A DNA stretch of 64,000 bases, from positions 553,694-617,693 of the forward strand of contig NZ_HG326654.1 in NCBI RefSeq assembly GCF_000308295.2, in the 5' to 3' direction. Source of the DNA: Afipia birgiae 34632 (lineage in GTDB: Bacteria; Pseudomonadota; Alphaproteobacteria; Rhizobiales; Xanthobacteraceae). The notes under the pieces are model-generated. The model did not search any database. It was not told the DNA's origin and saw nothing but the letters and a program-made list of their open reading frames with translations. Positions 63,861 to 64,000 of this stretch are shown here, one piece after another (position 1 is the first letter of the stretch; every line of letters starts with the position of its first letter). A program made the translations under genes and the position numbers.

Positions 63861-64000
63861 ATGAACCGCCCCGCCGCGCTTGACCTGGTTGAGCCGCTCG
63901 ACCGGCAGACACTGGGCGGGCGTGCTTACGCGCAACTTTCAGATTTGCTGATCTCCGGCCGGATGGCGCCTGGCGAGAAGATCTCGCTCCGTCAGGCAGC
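63861..64000 (+). CDS. GntR-family transcriptional regulator, 3' part cut by window edge
   Basis: The ATG at 63861 opens a frame reading to the window edge without a stop. The visible 46 residues (MNRPAALDLVEPLDRQTLGG, then RAYAQLSDLLISGRMAPGEK, then ISLRQA) have the start of a GntR winged-helix domain, with the ALRELALISGRL-type pattern. The sensor part lies outside the window. It is divergent from the binding-protein gene, separated by 180 bp, and so is the likely local regulator of the uptake and BKACE operon. Confidence 0.85.
   Translation, partial: MNRPAALDLVEPLDRQTLGGRAYAQLSDLLISGRMAPGEKISLRQA

Noticed and set aside
1-64000. tRNA, rRNA or CRISPR arrays
   Set aside because: I found no cloverleaf-like CCA-adjacent sequences, rRNA segments, or regularly spaced direct repeats with unique spacers; the RTX tract is coding.

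Overview
The window is high-GC alphaproteobacterial DNA. Gene content and order (xseB-dxs-tlyA, divergent ohr/ohrR next to ku/ligD, napEDABC, many Liv-type uptake genes) and the dense palindromic intergenic repeats point to the Bradyrhizobium/Rhodopseudomonas/Afipia/Nitrobacter lineage. This is inferred from protein character and repeat style, not from a database search. It reads as an ordinary chromosomal segment with one accessory-looking patch (about 49.2-57 kb).

Layout. 0-7.4 kb: the end of a glyoxalase-fold gene, an enoyl-CoA hydratase, an HDAC-like deacetylase, then a plus-strand housekeeping run xseB, dxs, tlyA and an Fe-S 23S rRNA (uracil) methyltransferase homologue. 7.6-16.6 kb: a VWA-like DUF1194 protein, two tandem chemoreceptors, a class III nucleotide cyclase, an acyltransferase, a Gly/His-rich secreted protein and a membrane protein whose start region is tandemly duplicated. 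16.6-25.6 kb: aroC, a histidine phosphatase, fabI, an ECF sigma factor with a membrane anti-sigma factor, a CorC/CNNM protein, a DMT exporter and a CbpA-type DnaJ protein. 25.8-33.6 kb: a surface antigen homologue, a frameshifted pdxH, an SDR enzyme, ohr/ohrR, the Ku/LigD end-joining pair and corA. 34-44.8 kb: envelope genes (L,D-transpeptidase, extensin-like), acyl-CoA ligase, metallo-hydrolase, glutaryl-CoA dehydrogenase, ribB and a CPA2 antiporter.

44.8-49.1 kb is a compact minus-strand napEDABC operon for periplasmic nitrate reduction. 49.7-56.6 kb is a minus-strand secretion cassette: an RTX repeat protein, its type I ABC exporter and HlyD adaptor, a LuxR-family regulator and an M23 endopeptidase. 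A terminator sits between the RTX gene and the exporter, which would let the substrate be made in excess. 57.0-63.7 kb is a minus-strand catabolic operon: substrate-binding protein, LivH, a single-polypeptide LivM-LivG-LivF fusion, a 3-hydroxyacyl-CoA-dehydrogenase-type enzyme and a BKACE (beta-keto acid cleavage) enzyme. A divergent GntR regulator begins at the right edge and probably controls it.

The intergenic spaces carry several families of inverted-repeat elements, three copies each for two of them. The best candidates for further study are the RTX/T1SS/LuxR/M23 cassette, the LivMGF fusion tied to a BKACE pathway, the structured non-coding stretch near 24 kb, and several sequence-level accidents (pdxH frameshift, duplicated start region, AraC remnant).
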